DNA from: Bacillota bacterium
GTDB lineage: Bacteria > Bacillota > Bacilli > Paenibacillales > Paenibacillaceae
DNA: 64,000 nucleotides
Direction of reading: 5' to 3'
Assembly (NCBI GenBank): GCA_023460795.1
Contig: JAEWPC010000090.1
Span: 124,001-188,000 of the forward strand
The position numbers were made by a program, and so were the translations under genes. Position 1 is the first letter of the stretch. Each line of letters starts with the position of its first letter. Below are positions 41,536-50,457 of the stretch, in pieces. A model generated the notes under the pieces. The model was not told the DNA's origin and made no database searches. It was given only the letters and a program-made list of their open reading frames with translations.

Positions 41536-41671
41536 ATTCTAATAGCATCATTCTAACGCTGCTTGCGCCTTGCGGGGGATGGACGCCGGTCAGCATTGTC
41601 GCGCGCATCGTTCGAAGATCTCGAACGAAAATCCTACCGGAGTAAACCGTTATCTAATGGCGGGGGTAAAT

Positions 41672-41709
41672 AAAAAAACACCGCTCATCCTCGATTGGAT
41701 GGCGGTGTT
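41672..41709 (-). terminator. Rho-independent terminator after spo0A
   Basis: Minus-strand AACACCGC (then CATCC / GGATG) pairs with GCGGTGTT and is followed by TTTTTTTATTT, 35 bp after the spo0A stop. Confidence 0.92.
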
Positions 41710-41743
41710 CTTCGTTATACCGATTCCCCTTACCCCGAGCCTC

Positions 41744-42559
41744 CTAGCTAACCTTATGCTCGATGCGGAGCTTGTCGGCTACCATCGCGATGAACTCGGA
41801 GTTCGTCGGCTTCGACTTCGCGATGTTGATCGTGTAGCCGAACAGGTGGCTGATGCTGTCGATGTTGCCGCGCGTCCAAGCGACTTCGATCGCATGGCGG
41901 ATCGCGCGTTCGACGCGGCTAGGCGTCGTCTTGAACTTCTCGGCGATCGCCGGATACAGCGTCTTCGTAATCGCTCCGAGAATTTCGATGTTGTTGTACA
42001 CCATCGTAATGGCTTCGCGCAAGTATTGGTATCCTTTAATGTGCGCGGGTACGCCGATCTCGTGAATAATGCTCGTAATGTTCGCGTCCAGATTCTTCGG
42101 CTTGCCGATCGGCACGATATTCGACCGAATCGCGCTTGCCGCCGAAGATGAGGAGGACGACACGGAAATCGGGGATGACACGCCAGCCAGCTGGCGAATT
42201 CGGTTTGCGAGAACGTCCATGTCGAACGGCTTTAATATGTAGTAGGATGCCCCAAGCTGCACCGCTCTTTGCGTAATGTTCTCTTGGCCGAATGCCGTCA
42301 GCATAATGATTTTAGGCATTGGCGATAAATTCATATCCCGCAGTTTCTCGAGCACGCCCAGTCCGTCTAAATGCGGCATAATAATATCGAGGATCATGAC
42401 ATCCGGAACTCTACGGGTTTCCTCCAGCTGACGAATGACCTCTTCTCCGTTGTACGCCACTCCGATGACCGTCATATCATCCTGCTCTTGGATGTACTCT
42501 GATAATAAATTCGTAAATTCTCGGTTGTCGTCTGCAAGGAACACTTCAATCCGCTGCAA
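41744..42559 (-). CDS. spo0A: Sporulation master response regulator Spo0A
   Basis: 271 residues from a TTG start with AGGGAGG 9 nt upstream. Receiver domain: acidic pocket FLADDNREF (about 7-15), phospho-Asp in VMILDIIMPHLDG (about 56) and Lys in ILKPFD (about 108). A Ser-rich linker (about 128-140) leads to the Spo0A-C DNA-binding domain with the HTH segment PSRVERAIRHAIEVAW (about 214-229). Phosphorylated Spo0A binds 0A boxes to start sporulation. It follows spoIVB with its own regulated promoter region. Confidence 0.98.
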   Translation of the reverse strand: MQRIEVFLADDNREFTNLLSEYIQEQDDMTVIGVAYNGEEVIRQLEETRRVPDVMILDIIMPHLDGLGVLEKLRDMNLSPMPKIIMLTAFGQENITQRAVQLGASYYILKPFDMDVLANRIRQLAGVSSPISVSSSSSSAASAIRSNIVPIGKPKNLDANITSIIHEIGVPAHIKGYQYLREAITMVYNNIEILGAITKTLYPAIAEKFKTTPSRVERAIRHAIEVAWTRGNIDSISHLFGYTINIAKSKPTNSEFIAMVADKLRIEHKVS

Positions 42560-42629
42560 TGTCTGGTCCTCCCTTTCTCTGTGCGAGATTTATTCTGAAA
42601 AACGCATATAATCGTTTCCCTGTTAATCC

Positions 42630-42659
42630 GATTTCGACATGGCGTTTAGCAAATCCTTC
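42630..42659 (-). promoter_or_regulatory. SigH promoter of spo0A overlapping a 0A box
   Basis: Minus-strand GAAGGATTT (42651-42659, a full match to RNAGGAWWW) and GTCGAAATC (42630-42638, 7 of 9 of RNNGAATWW) are 12 bp apart. A perfect 0A box TGTCGAA (42633-42639) overlaps the -10, the arrangement of the Ps promoter of Bacillus spo0A. Confidence 0.75.
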
Positions 42660-42745
42660 TTCGATTTTAAACTTTTTCTTTATTTTTTTGATGTTATCGA
42701 ATATAATATTTAATTTACGTCAAATGCCGATTTAATTCTTTCTTT

Positions 42746-42752
42746 TTCGACA
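42746..42752 (-). promoter_or_regulatory. Upstream 0A box
   Basis: A second perfect minus-strand TGTCGAA, in the context TTTGTCGAAAA, lies about 90 bp upstream of the SigH -35, between the spoIVB terminator and the spo0A promoter. It probably takes part in autoregulation by Spo0A. Confidence 0.65.
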
Positions 42753-42782
42753 AATGTTCGGATTTAGCGGTACGGAAAATGA

Positions 42783-42811
42783 GCAAAATCTAAGGCGTTA
42801 AACCGCCTTAG
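42783..42811 (-). terminator. Terminator overlapping the spoIVB stop codon
   Basis: Perfect 8-bp stem CTAAGGCG / CGCCTTAG; the spoIVB TAA stop lies in the loop, and the minus-strand RNA continues ATTTTGC. The U-tract is short, so some read-through into spo0A is likely. Confidence 0.65.
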
Positions 42812-44132
42812 ACGTTGATTGCTCCTGTGTAGAATTCAACATAATTCCCGCATCTTGTAGCATCCACTCGATAAAGCACCCATATCCTGAGGTTGGATCG
42901 TTGACGAACACGTGGGTGACCGCCCCGACTAACTTCCCTTTCTGGATGATCGGACTACCGCTCATTCCCTGAACGATTCCGCCCGTACGCTCCAGTAATT
43001 TCGGATCCGTGATGCGGATGACCATGCCTTTGGTAGCCGGCGCTGACTGTCTGGATACGTGCGCGATTTCGATATTGAATCGCTCGACCTTCTGGCCGTT
43101 GACTACCGTTAAGATTTGCGCGGGTCCTTCCTCGACTTCTTCCGCGAACGCTACCGGGATCGGATCGGCATGATAAGCGTGATCCGGCAATGCTTTCATC
43201 TTGCCGAAGATCCCGAACGACGTGTTGCGTTCTACGCTTCCAAGCGTGCGGCCTTCTTTAATGAAGCTAGCCCTCTTCTCGCCCGGCTCGCCGTTCTGAC
43301 TCTTGGATATCGATGTCACTTTGGATTGCAGGATTTCGCCGCTTCCGACTACAATCGGCGTTTGCGTGTCCATGTCGGTAATGACGTGACCAAGTGCTCC
43401 GTATACTCCTTGATCCGGCGCGTAGAAAGTCAACGTGCCGACGCCCGCCGCGGAATCGCGGATGTACAAGCCGAGACGCCAAGCTTTGTCTTCCACGTCG
43501 TACACCGGCGTTAACGTCGTCCGGAAACGATCCTTGCCCCGTTGGACGAGCATTCGCAGAGGCGCCCGATTGCGTCCGGCCGACTCGGCGAAAGCGGCGA
43601 TTTTCGTAATATCATTGCATGGCTCGCCGTTGATCTCGACGATCAGATCGCCTAACCGAAGCTTAGCTTCCTCGCCGGGCGATATTTTCTTGTTCGCCGA
43701 CGCTTTAACCAGGTGATGTCCGACGACCATAATGCCGGCCGATTTCACTTTCACGCCGATCGTCTGGCCTCCGGGGATCACCCGTAAATCCGGAATGACT
43801 TGCAATTGAACGGTCTTGAAAGGGATCTTGCCGAACAGCCGAAGCTTCAGCTCGGTATTGCCGCTATGCTTGGGCTGAATGGATAAAGGCTGCCTGAGGT
43901 CTACGGGAACTTTGCCGTTATCGCTGCCGTTAATGCCGGCCACGCGCGGGTCAAGCGTGCCTTCCGCATAAACCGGCATTTCGTAATGAAGGGATACCGC
44001 TTGTCCTTGGAACATTCTCAGCTTGCTCGGAAATGCCGCGAAATGCTGAACGGGCGCGGAACAGACGACGATACAGAGGATTAGAACGATGACAAGTCCC
44101 ATCCGGCGTTTTCTGGACGGTTGCTGGTACAA
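42798..44132 (-). CDS. spoIVB: SpoIVB serine peptidase
   Basis: 444 residues. One N-terminal membrane helix (LVIVLILCIVVCSAPV, about 13-28), a PDZ domain (about 125-200, with LRLGDLIVEINGEPC) and the S55 peptidase domain with GALGHVITDMDT (catalytic His, about 246) and GMSGSPIIQKGKLVGAVTHV (catalytic Ser, about 393). SpoIVB is made in the forespore and signals across the intermembrane space to activate pro-SigK processing. It lies between recN and spo0A, as in Bacillus. A SigF-like promoter stands upstream. Confidence 0.96.
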   Translation of the reverse strand: MYQQPSRKRRMGLVIVLILCIVVCSAPVQHFAAFPSKLRMFQGQAVSLHYEMPVYAEGTLDPRVAGINGSDNGKVPVDLRQPLSIQPKHSGNTELKLRLFGKIPFKTVQLQVIPDLRVIPGGQTIGVKVKSAGIMVVGHHLVKASANKKISPGEEAKLRLGDLIVEINGEPCNDITKIAAFAESAGRNRAPLRMLVQRGKDRFRTTLTPVYDVEDKAWRLGLYIRDSAAGVGTLTFYAPDQGVYGALGHVITDMDTQTPIVVGSGEILQSKVTSISKSQNGEPGEKRASFIKEGRTLGSVERNTSFGIFGKMKALPDHAYHADPIPVAFAEEVEEGPAQILTVVNGQKVERFNIEIAHVSRQSAPATKGMVIRITDPKLLERTGGIVQGMSGSPIIQKGKLVGAVTHVFVNDPTSGYGCFIEWMLQDAGIMLNSTQEQSTSKAV

Positions 44133-44195
44133 GTTCTCACGCTCCCTTACAGGTTAACCGGCGTTCACTCGTGATTCGTGCCGATGACGTACCTA

Positions 44196-44225
44196 TAAGG
44201 TAACCGTGCCCCCCCGCTTTTATGT
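44196..44225 (-). promoter_or_regulatory. SigF-like promoter of spoIVB
   Basis: Minus-strand ACATA (44221-44225) and GGTTACCTTA (44196-44205) are 15 bp apart. They match 4 of 5 and 6 of 7 constrained positions of the forespore SigF consensus (GYWTA, GGNNANAHTR). The position, about 65 bp before the start codon, is suitable. Confidence 0.5.
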
Positions 44226-44263
44226 TCCCGAAAAGCTTCCTATCCCATTGAATTTTGCCGTCG

Positions 44264-45949
44264 CTACGCGTTTTTTCGGGTTTCGGCCAAAGCAAGCATT
44301 TCTTGAGCATGATGACGTGTTTTTTCCGTTACTTCCACGCCGCCGAGCATTCTCGCCAGTTCTTCCACGCGCTGCGCCTTAGACAGCTCGGTAACGGAAG
44401 TGATCGTACGCGAATCGTCCGTCACCTGTTTAGCGATCTCATACTGATGATCCGCCATGCAAGCGACTTGCGGCAAGTGCGTAATCGCGAACACTTGGCA
44501 ATTGCGCGAGAGCAACGACAGCTTCTCCGCGATCGCCTGCGCGGCGCGTCCGCTTACGCCGGTATCGACTTCGTCGAAGACGAGCACCGGCACCTCGTCG
44601 ATACGGGCGAAAATTGCTTTAAGCGCCAGCATGACGCGCGACATCTCGCCGCCGGACGCGATCTTGGCGAGCGACTTCGGCGGTTCCCCGGGGTTCGAGG
44701 AAAGCAGGAATTCCGCCGAGTCGATGCCCGTGGCGGTCAGCGGACCTGCGACGAGCTTCACCTCGAACACCGATCGGTTCATCTGGAGCGCCGCCAGTTC
44801 TTCCCCGATGGCGGCGGCGAGCACGCGGGATGCGTCGCGGCGAATCGAAGACAGCCTGTCGGCGCGCGTCCGCAGCTCCACGAGCAACGCTTCCTCTTGT
44901 TCGGCGAGCGACTTCAGATGCTCATCGCTGTTCTCCAGCTGCGAGGCTTCCGATTGAATTTGTTCTTTATAGGCAACGATCAGCTCGATCGACTCTCCGT
45001 ATTTGCGTTTCAGGGAATGAATCAGATCTAGCCGTTCTTCGATCGCTTCGAGACGGTCCGCGTTGAATTCGATCGTCTCTCTGTAATCCCGAAGCTGGTA
45101 AGCGGCGTCTTCCACGCCGTAATAAGCCGATTGCAGCTGCTCGACGAGCGGCTCCAGCACGGCTGGGTCGACCTTGGCTACGTCGCGAAGCCGATTCAGC
45201 GCGCGCGATATGGCGCCCATACCCTTGTTGCCGTACAGCAGCTCGTGGGATTCGGCTACCGCTTCAGCCAATTTCTCCGCATGCGTTAGTTTGCGCTTCT
45301 CGTCCTGCAAGGATTCGTCTTCGCCCGGCTTCAACTGCGCCTGCTCAATCTCTTCGATCTGATAGCGGTACAGGTCGAGCATCTGCATGCCTTGCCTGGA
45401 CTTCGCTTCCAAGTCGCGTCGTTCCTTGCCTACCGCGACATATTGCCGATACAGATTCGAATACTGTTCCTTCTGCGAGGCCATCTCTTCCCCTGCGAAC
45501 ATGTCCAGCCATTCGAGATGGCGATCCGTGCGCAGCAGCGACTGCGGCTCGTGCTGACCGTGGATGTTCACGAGATGCTCTCCGACTTCCCGCAGCATCG
45601 ATAGCGTCACGCTCTGCCCGTTAATCCGGGCGGAAGATTTGCCATGCGCCTGCAGCTCCCTGCGAACGATCAGCGTCTCCTCGCGGTCGGCTTCAATGCC
45701 GAGTCGGTTAAGCGTCTCCCATACGGGATGGCTCGGCGATACGTCGAACAACGCTTCGACGTCGGCACGGTCGTTGCCGTGCCGGATCATCTCGGCCGAC
45801 CCCCGGCTGCCCGAAGCCAGCGCAAGCGCGTCGATCACGATCGATTTGCCCGCGCCGGTCTCCCCCGTCAACACGTGGAATCCTTCATGAAACCGGACCG
45901 TTACTTGCGATATGACCGCCAAATTTCGAATCGTAAGCTCACGCAGCAT
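44264..45949 (-). CDS. recN: DNA repair protein RecN (SMC-like ATPase)
   Basis: 561 residues from the ATG at 45949 (GGAGGG 10 nt upstream). Walker A GETGAGKSIVIDALALASG (about 29-47), a long coiled-coil centre (about 160-370, Glu/Lys/Leu rich) and the C-terminal ABC half with IASGGEMSRVMLALK (signature, about 455) and VLVFDEVDTGVSG (Walker B, about 480). RecN acts early at double-strand breaks. The argR-recN-spoIVB-spo0A order is that of Bacillus. Confidence 0.97.
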   Translation of the reverse strand: MLRELTIRNLAVISQVTVRFHEGFHVLTGETGAGKSIVIDALALASGSRGSAEMIRHGNDRADVEALFDVSPSHPVWETLNRLGIEADREETLIVRRELQAHGKSSARINGQSVTLSMLREVGEHLVNIHGQHEPQSLLRTDRHLEWLDMFAGEEMASQKEQYSNLYRQYVAVGKERRDLEAKSRQGMQMLDLYRYQIEEIEQAQLKPGEDESLQDEKRKLTHAEKLAEAVAESHELLYGNKGMGAISRALNRLRDVAKVDPAVLEPLVEQLQSAYYGVEDAAYQLRDYRETIEFNADRLEAIEERLDLIHSLKRKYGESIELIVAYKEQIQSEASQLENSDEHLKSLAEQEEALLVELRTRADRLSSIRRDASRVLAAAIGEELAALQMNRSVFEVKLVAGPLTATGIDSAEFLLSSNPGEPPKSLAKIASGGEMSRVMLALKAIFARIDEVPVLVFDEVDTGVSGRAAQAIAEKLSLLSRNCQVFAITHLPQVACMADHQYEIAKQVTDDSRTITSVTELSKAQRVEELARMLGGVEVTEKTRHHAQEMLALAETRKNA

Positions 45950-46007
45950 ATGTATGAGTCCCTCCATGTATCGCAATAGCGATGATGAAAGCTTGGGTTT
46001 ACCGGAG

Positions 46008-46457
46008 CTATTCCATCATTTCGTAAATGCGTCTCGTCAAATCTTCCCCCAGCGCCTTCGATCTGCAGATGACGAGCGTCGTATCGTCCCCGCCGATCGT
46101 TCCGACGATCTCGGGCCAGTCCATGCCGTCGATCAGCGATGCAATCGTTCCGGCCGTGCCGGGCAGGCATTTCAGCACTACCAGGTTCTCGGCCGCATCG
46201 GCGCTCACGAAATGGTCGAGCAATGCTCGTTTCAGCTTATGCGCGGGATTAAATCGCTGGTCCTGCGGCATCGAATATTTGTATCGCCCGTCTTCCAGCG
46301 GCACTTTGATCAATTGCATCTCTTTAATATCCCGCGACACGGTCGCCTGCGTGACCTGCATGCCTTCCGCGCCGAGCGCTTCCACCAAATCCTCTTGCGT
46401 TTCGATTTCGTTCGAACCGATGATTTCGCGAATTTTGCGCTGTCGTTGTCCTTTCAT
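46008..46457 (-). CDS. argR: Arginine repressor ArgR/AhrC
   Basis: 149 residues. N-terminal winged helix (KIREIIGSNEIETQEDLVEAL, about 8-28, and VTQATVSRDIKEMQLIKV) and a C-terminal hexamerisation domain binding arginine (LPGTAGTIASLIDGMDW and GTIGGDDTTLVICRS with the conserved Asp pair, about 98-130). With arginine bound it represses arginine synthesis and activates catabolism. Its ATG overlaps the stop of the upstream hypothetical gene by 4 nt. The promoter is therefore shared or lies further upstream. Confidence 0.96.
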   Translation of the reverse strand: MKGQRQRKIREIIGSNEIETQEDLVEALGAEGMQVTQATVSRDIKEMQLIKVPLEDGRYKYSMPQDQRFNPAHKLKRALLDHFVSADAAENLVVLKCLPGTAGTIASLIDGMDWPEIVGTIGGDDTTLVICRSKALGEDLTRRIYEMME

Positions 46458-46921
46458 CCGTCGCCATCCTCCACTTTGAATGTTACCATTCTAACCTGCT
46501 GCTCGCCCGGGTCCGCGACGATAATGCCCTCGCAATCGGGAAAAAGCAACGCGTAGACGAGGAATCGCTCGCGCAGCCCGCTGGCCGTCCATTCGGTCGG
46601 CTGCCTCGCGCGTTCCAGCTTGACTAAGTAGTACTTATGTTCTTTGGAGACCAAATAATCGAAATATAGACGGGTGGGCTGAACGGGCCCGTCGTCCACC
46701 TTCACTCCGAGCGGGACGCGATGTTTGCCGGACAATACGTCGTACCCCTGCTGCTTCAGCAGTTCTACGGCGGCATCCGGCTCTACGCCACCGGCATTGG
46801 CGAGCTTTCTTAACCTGGCGCCGGGCGGCTCATACAGCCAGCGGTTCAGCCTGCGCCATATCCACCACACCATAATGCCGGCCGCAATAGCCATAATCAG
46901 ACCGTCTCCGAACTTTGCCAT
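46454..46921 (-). CDS. Conserved hypothetical protein with N-terminal membrane helix
   Basis: 155 residues: one N-terminal hydrophobic helix (LIMAIAAGIMVWWIW, about 8-22), then a soluble domain rich in charged residues with YFDYLVSKEHKYYLVKLERARQP (about 86-108 in two halves: YFDYLVSKEHKY and YLVKLERARQP). I do not recognise the family. It is co-directional with and overlaps argR by 4 nt, so the two are translated together, yet nothing visible links it to arginine. No signal cleavage site or catalytic motif is seen. Confidence 0.75.
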   Translation of the reverse strand: MAKFGDGLIMAIAAGIMVWWIWRRLNRWLYEPPGARLRKLANAGGVEPDAAVELLKQQGYDVLSGKHRVPLGVKVDDGPVQPTRLYFDYLVSKEHKYYLVKLERARQPTEWTASGLRERFLVYALLFPDCEGIIVADPGEQQVRMVTFKVEDGDG

Positions 46922-47040
46922 CCGCGTTCCCCCTTGACCGACTTACGTTAAGCAGGAAGCGATGCTGATGCCGGATCGATAATTGGTATGATGTACTTTT
47001 CGAGATTCGCCTGCGTAATTCCTCCAATCGGCGAACATAA

Positions 47041-47096
47041 CAAAAACCCGAAGCGGCGCAGCAATGACCGGTGCGTATAATCCGGCCGTTCTTCGG
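47041..47096 (-). terminator. Probable terminator after tlyA
   Basis: Minus-strand CCGAAG-GGC pairs with GCC-CTTCGG around a long apical region and is followed by GTTTTTG. It lies 34 bp after the tlyA stop and closes the xse-ispA-dxs-tlyA side. Confidence 0.6.
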
Positions 47097-47129
47097 CAGC
47101 TCCGGGCGAACCCGATGAAACGTTTACGT

Positions 47130-47993
47130 TCAGGAGTCTCCGCGACGAAAATTCGTTGCGGATTCCTCTACGGTCTTCTTAATGAGAGCAGGCATCTCGA
47201 CCTCGAGGAATCGGCTCCTGTCTTCATTCGCGGTTGCTTGGCCCGTGTGGCGCCAATACGCCAGAAATTCGATATTCCCTTCACCGCCCGTTATCGGCGA
47301 GAAGGTAAGTCCCTCCAGCCGGAAACCAAGTTCATCCGCGAACGCGAGCACCTCGCGCAGCACGTTCGCATGAACGGCCGAATCGCGGATAACGCCGGAC
47401 TTGCCGACATGTTCCCTTCCGGCTTCGAACTGCGGTTTGATCAAGGCTACCGTCGTTCCTCCGGGCTCAAGCAGCTGCGCAAGCACCGGCAGAATGAGCT
47501 TCAAGGAGATGAAGCTCACGTCGATCGACGCGAAACTGGGCCGTTCCGCGTCCAATTGGTCCAACGTCATGTGCCGGAAATTCATCCGCTCCATGACGCG
47601 CACGCGTTCGTCTTGCCTGAGCGACCAATCGAGCTGGTTATATCCGACGTCGATGGCGTACACGAGCTTCGCTCCGTGCTGAAGCGCGCAATCCGTAAAG
47701 CCGCCCGTCGAGGCGCCGATATCCAGCATCACCGAATCCTTCAGGTCCAGCTCGAAAGTACGAATCGCCTTCTCGAGCTTTAAACCGCCGCGGCTAACGT
47801 ACGGATGCGGCGCTCCTTTCACCGTAATCGCGGAATCCCGCGGCACCTTGGTGCCCGCTTTATCGACGCGTTCGGTGCCAATGAAGACGAGACCTGCCAT
47901 GATGGCCGCCTTCGCTTTCTCCCGGCTGTCGAAGTAGCCGTGCTCGAGGAGCAGCACGTCCAGCCGCTCTTTGGTAGCGGTCGTCTTCTCCAT
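47130..47993 (-). CDS. tlyA: TlyA-family rRNA methyltransferase (YqxC)
   Basis: 287 residues from the ATG at 47993, which overlaps the dxs stop codon (TGATG). An N-terminal S4 RNA-binding domain (RLDVLLLEHGYFDSREKAKAAI, about 10-31) is followed by an FtsJ-like methyltransferase fold with LDIGASTGGFTDCAL (SAM binding, about 90) and IDVGYNQLDW. TlyA enzymes 2'-O-methylate 16S and 23S rRNA in mycobacteria; Bacillus YqxC is less well studied. Some members were first reported as hemolysins, which is probably indirect. Confidence 0.92.
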   Translation of the reverse strand: MEKTTATKERLDVLLLEHGYFDSREKAKAAIMAGLVFIGTERVDKAGTKVPRDSAITVKGAPHPYVSRGGLKLEKAIRTFELDLKDSVMLDIGASTGGFTDCALQHGAKLVYAIDVGYNQLDWSLRQDERVRVMERMNFRHMTLDQLDAERPSFASIDVSFISLKLILPVLAQLLEPGGTTVALIKPQFEAGREHVGKSGVIRDSAVHANVLREVLAFADELGFRLEGLTFSPITGGEGNIEFLAYWRHTGQATANEDRSRFLEVEMPALIKKTVEESATNFRRGDS

Positions 47994-49888
47994 CAGGTCG
48001 CACGCTGCCTTTGGCGTACGGCAAGCGTGCTTAGCTGTCTTGCGACCGCTTCGGCGGTTAAGCCGCATAACGCGCGCTGTTCTTTAATCGATGCATGCTC
48101 GATGAATTGATCCGGTATGCCGGCGAGATGAACCTGCACGGAATGCAAGCTGTTCTGCGCGTAGAATTCCATAATGGCGCTGCCTAATCCGCCTTGGATC
48201 GAGCCTTCTTCTAGCACGAGCAGCGGCATATGCTCCTTCGCCAGCGCAAGCAGCATCGTCTCGTCGAGAGGTTTAATGAATCTGGCGTTGATCACGCGGA
48301 TGTTCAATCCTTCGCGTCGAAGCAGCTCGGCCGCTTCTTCGGCCGCCTGCACCATCGGTCCGATCGCGATGACTGCCGCATAGTCTCCTTCGCGCACCGT
48401 CTCCCAAGTTCCGATCTCGATCGGAACAAGCGGTGCGTCGACTGGCGCTCCCGTGCCTTGAATGCGCGGATATCGGACGGCGATCGGCCCACGGTCGTAA
48501 TCGACGGCCGTCTTCATCATATTGCGAAGCTCTTGCTCGTCCTTTGGCATCATGATAACCATATTCGGAATATGTCTGAGGAACGGAATGTCGTACACGC
48601 CTTGATGCGTTTCTCCGTCCGCTCCGACCAATCCTGCGCGGTCGATCGCGAAGATCACGTTCAAATTCTGCCGGCATATATCGTGCACGACCTGATCGTA
48701 CGCCCGTTGCAGGAAAGTCGAATATACCGCGAATACCGGCTTCATCCCTTCCATCGCGAGCGCCGCCGACATCGTGGCCGCGTGCTGCTCGGCAATGCCC
48801 ACGTCGAACATGCGGTCCGGGAACTTCTTCGCGAACTTCAATAGTCCGGAGCCGCCCGGCATAGCCGGCGTAATCGCTACGATCCGCTTGTCTTGACCCG
48901 CAAGCTCGATCAGCGTATTGCCGAACACCTCGGTGTACATCGGCGGTCCGACAGGCTTCACGACTTGGCCGGATTCGATCTTGTACGCGCCGGATACGCC
49001 GTGCCACGTATGCGAATCTGCTTCCGCCGGCGAATAGCCCTTGCCCTTCGTCGTCAGTACGTGTACGAGCACGGGACCGTTCACGCTGTCGGCCTGCTTG
49101 AACGTTTCGAGCAGCTTCGGAATGTCGTGGCCGTCGACCGGCCCGAAATATTGGAGACCGAATTCCTCGAACAGCATGCCGTCTGGCGTAATCAAATATT
49201 TAAGGCTGTCTTTGACGCGCTCAGCCGTTCTCGCAAGCTTCCCGCCGATCGCCGGAATTTTGCGAAGCAGCCAATCGAGCTCGTCTTTCGCTTTGCGGTA
49301 TATTTTCTCTGAACGGACTTTACCCAAGTAATTATGGATGGCGCCGACGTTCGGTGCGATCGACATCTCGTTGTCGTTCAAGACGACCATCAGCTGGCGT
49401 TTCTCGTCGCCGATGTGGTTAAGCGCCTCGAGCGCCATGCCTCCGGTAAGCGCGCCGTCTCCGATAATCGCGATGACTTTGTTCGATTCGCCTTTCAGAT
49501 CGCGCGCCAAAGCCATCCCCATGGCTGCGGACAACGAGGTACTGCTATGGCCCGCTTCCCAGACGTCGTGCTCGCTTTCGTTACGTTTGACGAACCCGCA
49601 CAAGCCGTCCTTCTGACGGAGCGTATCGAACCGATGCTTGCGTCCGGTTAACATCTTATGCACGTAGGCTTGGTGTCCCACGTCGAAGATCAGTTTGTCG
49701 ATCGGGCTATTATATCGATAATGCAGGGCGAGCGTCAGTTCAACGACCCCTAGATTCGGAGCGAGATGTCCGCCCGTTTCGGACAATTTTTGAATAAGAA
49801 AATGCCGAATCTCTTCCGCCAATTGAGGAAGTTCGGGTAACGCCAAACTCTTAAGATGTGACGGACTGTCGATTGTGTCGAGCAGCAA
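47993..49888 (-). CDS. dxs: 1-deoxy-D-xylulose-5-phosphate synthase
   Basis: 631 residues from a TTG at 49888 that aligns with the Bacillus start (LLLDTIDSPSHLKSLAL follows) and has GCGGGGAA upstream; the open frame goes on to 50008 without support. Thiamine-diphosphate motif GDGALTGGMALEALN (about 150-164), HTWHGV, and the transketolase-like domain with DRAGLVGADGETHQG (about 424). It condenses pyruvate and glyceraldehyde-3-phosphate to start the MEP isoprenoid pathway; ispA lies upstream. Confidence 0.96.
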   Translation of the reverse strand: MLLDTIDSPSHLKSLALPELPQLAEEIRHFLIQKLSETGGHLAPNLGVVELTLALHYRYNSPIDKLIFDVGHQAYVHKMLTGRKHRFDTLRQKDGLCGFVKRNESEHDVWEAGHSSTSLSAAMGMALARDLKGESNKVIAIIGDGALTGGMALEALNHIGDEKRQLMVVLNDNEMSIAPNVGAIHNYLGKVRSEKIYRKAKDELDWLLRKIPAIGGKLARTAERVKDSLKYLITPDGMLFEEFGLQYFGPVDGHDIPKLLETFKQADSVNGPVLVHVLTTKGKGYSPAEADSHTWHGVSGAYKIESGQVVKPVGPPMYTEVFGNTLIELAGQDKRIVAITPAMPGGSGLLKFAKKFPDRMFDVGIAEQHAATMSAALAMEGMKPVFAVYSTFLQRAYDQVVHDICRQNLNVIFAIDRAGLVGADGETHQGVYDIPFLRHIPNMVIMMPKDEQELRNMMKTAVDYDRGPIAVRYPRIQGTGAPVDAPLVPIEIGTWETVREGDYAAVIAIGPMVQAAEEAAELLRREGLNIRVINARFIKPLDETMLLALAKEHMPLLVLEEGSIQGGLGSAIMEFYAQNSLHSVQVHLAGIPDQFIEHASIKEQRALCGLTAEAVARQLSTLAVRQRQRAT

Positions 49889-50457
49889 AACTGTTCCCCG
49901 CTTTCCTCGGAAGGGTAATACGCCTATTATACCATAATGCCAAACAATGCCCAAACCCGTTTCTGACAATCGCCCGGCGCGATTGCCATGAAAATTATCG
50001 CAATGCACAAAAAAGAGGATAAAGCAGAGGTTATCTCTGCTTTATCCTCTTTTTGTTTTAGTTTATTGCCGGTCTCTTCGACCGGTTGCGTGCGAGAGAA
50101 AGCGATTAGCGTTGCCTCACAACGTTTCTGCGCCGCACTTCCGGAATAGAGTCGGATTAGCGTTGCCTCACAACGTTACTGCGACGTACTTCCGGGATTG
50201 AGTCGGATTAGCGTTGCCTCACAACGTTTCTGCGCCGCACTTCCGGGATATAGTCGGATTAGCGTTGCCTCACAACGTTTATGCGCCGCACTTCCGGTAT
50301 AGAGTCGGATTAGCGTTGCCTCGCAACGTTACTACGACGTACTTCCGGGTTTGAGTCGGATTAGCGTTGCCTCACAACGTTTCTGCGCCGCACTTCCGGG
50401 ATTGAGTCGGATTAGCGTTGCCTCACAACGTTTCTGCGCCGCACTTCCGGGATTGGG
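49889..50457. other. 569-bp gap between ispA and dxs: terminator and 51-bp array
   Basis: No gene is supported. The gap holds the dxs leader, a strong bidirectional hairpin (50009-50055) and array C, which runs up to and includes the ispA stop codon. Every frame through the array contains stop codons, so the array is not coding. Confidence 0.85.
50009..50055. terminator. Bidirectional terminator between array C and dxs
   Basis: A perfect 16-bp stem (AGAGGATAAAGCAGAG with its complement) and a 5-nt loop, flanked by AAAAAA on the left and TTTTTG on the right. On the minus strand it ends transcripts from ispA after they cross array C. Confidence 0.95.
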
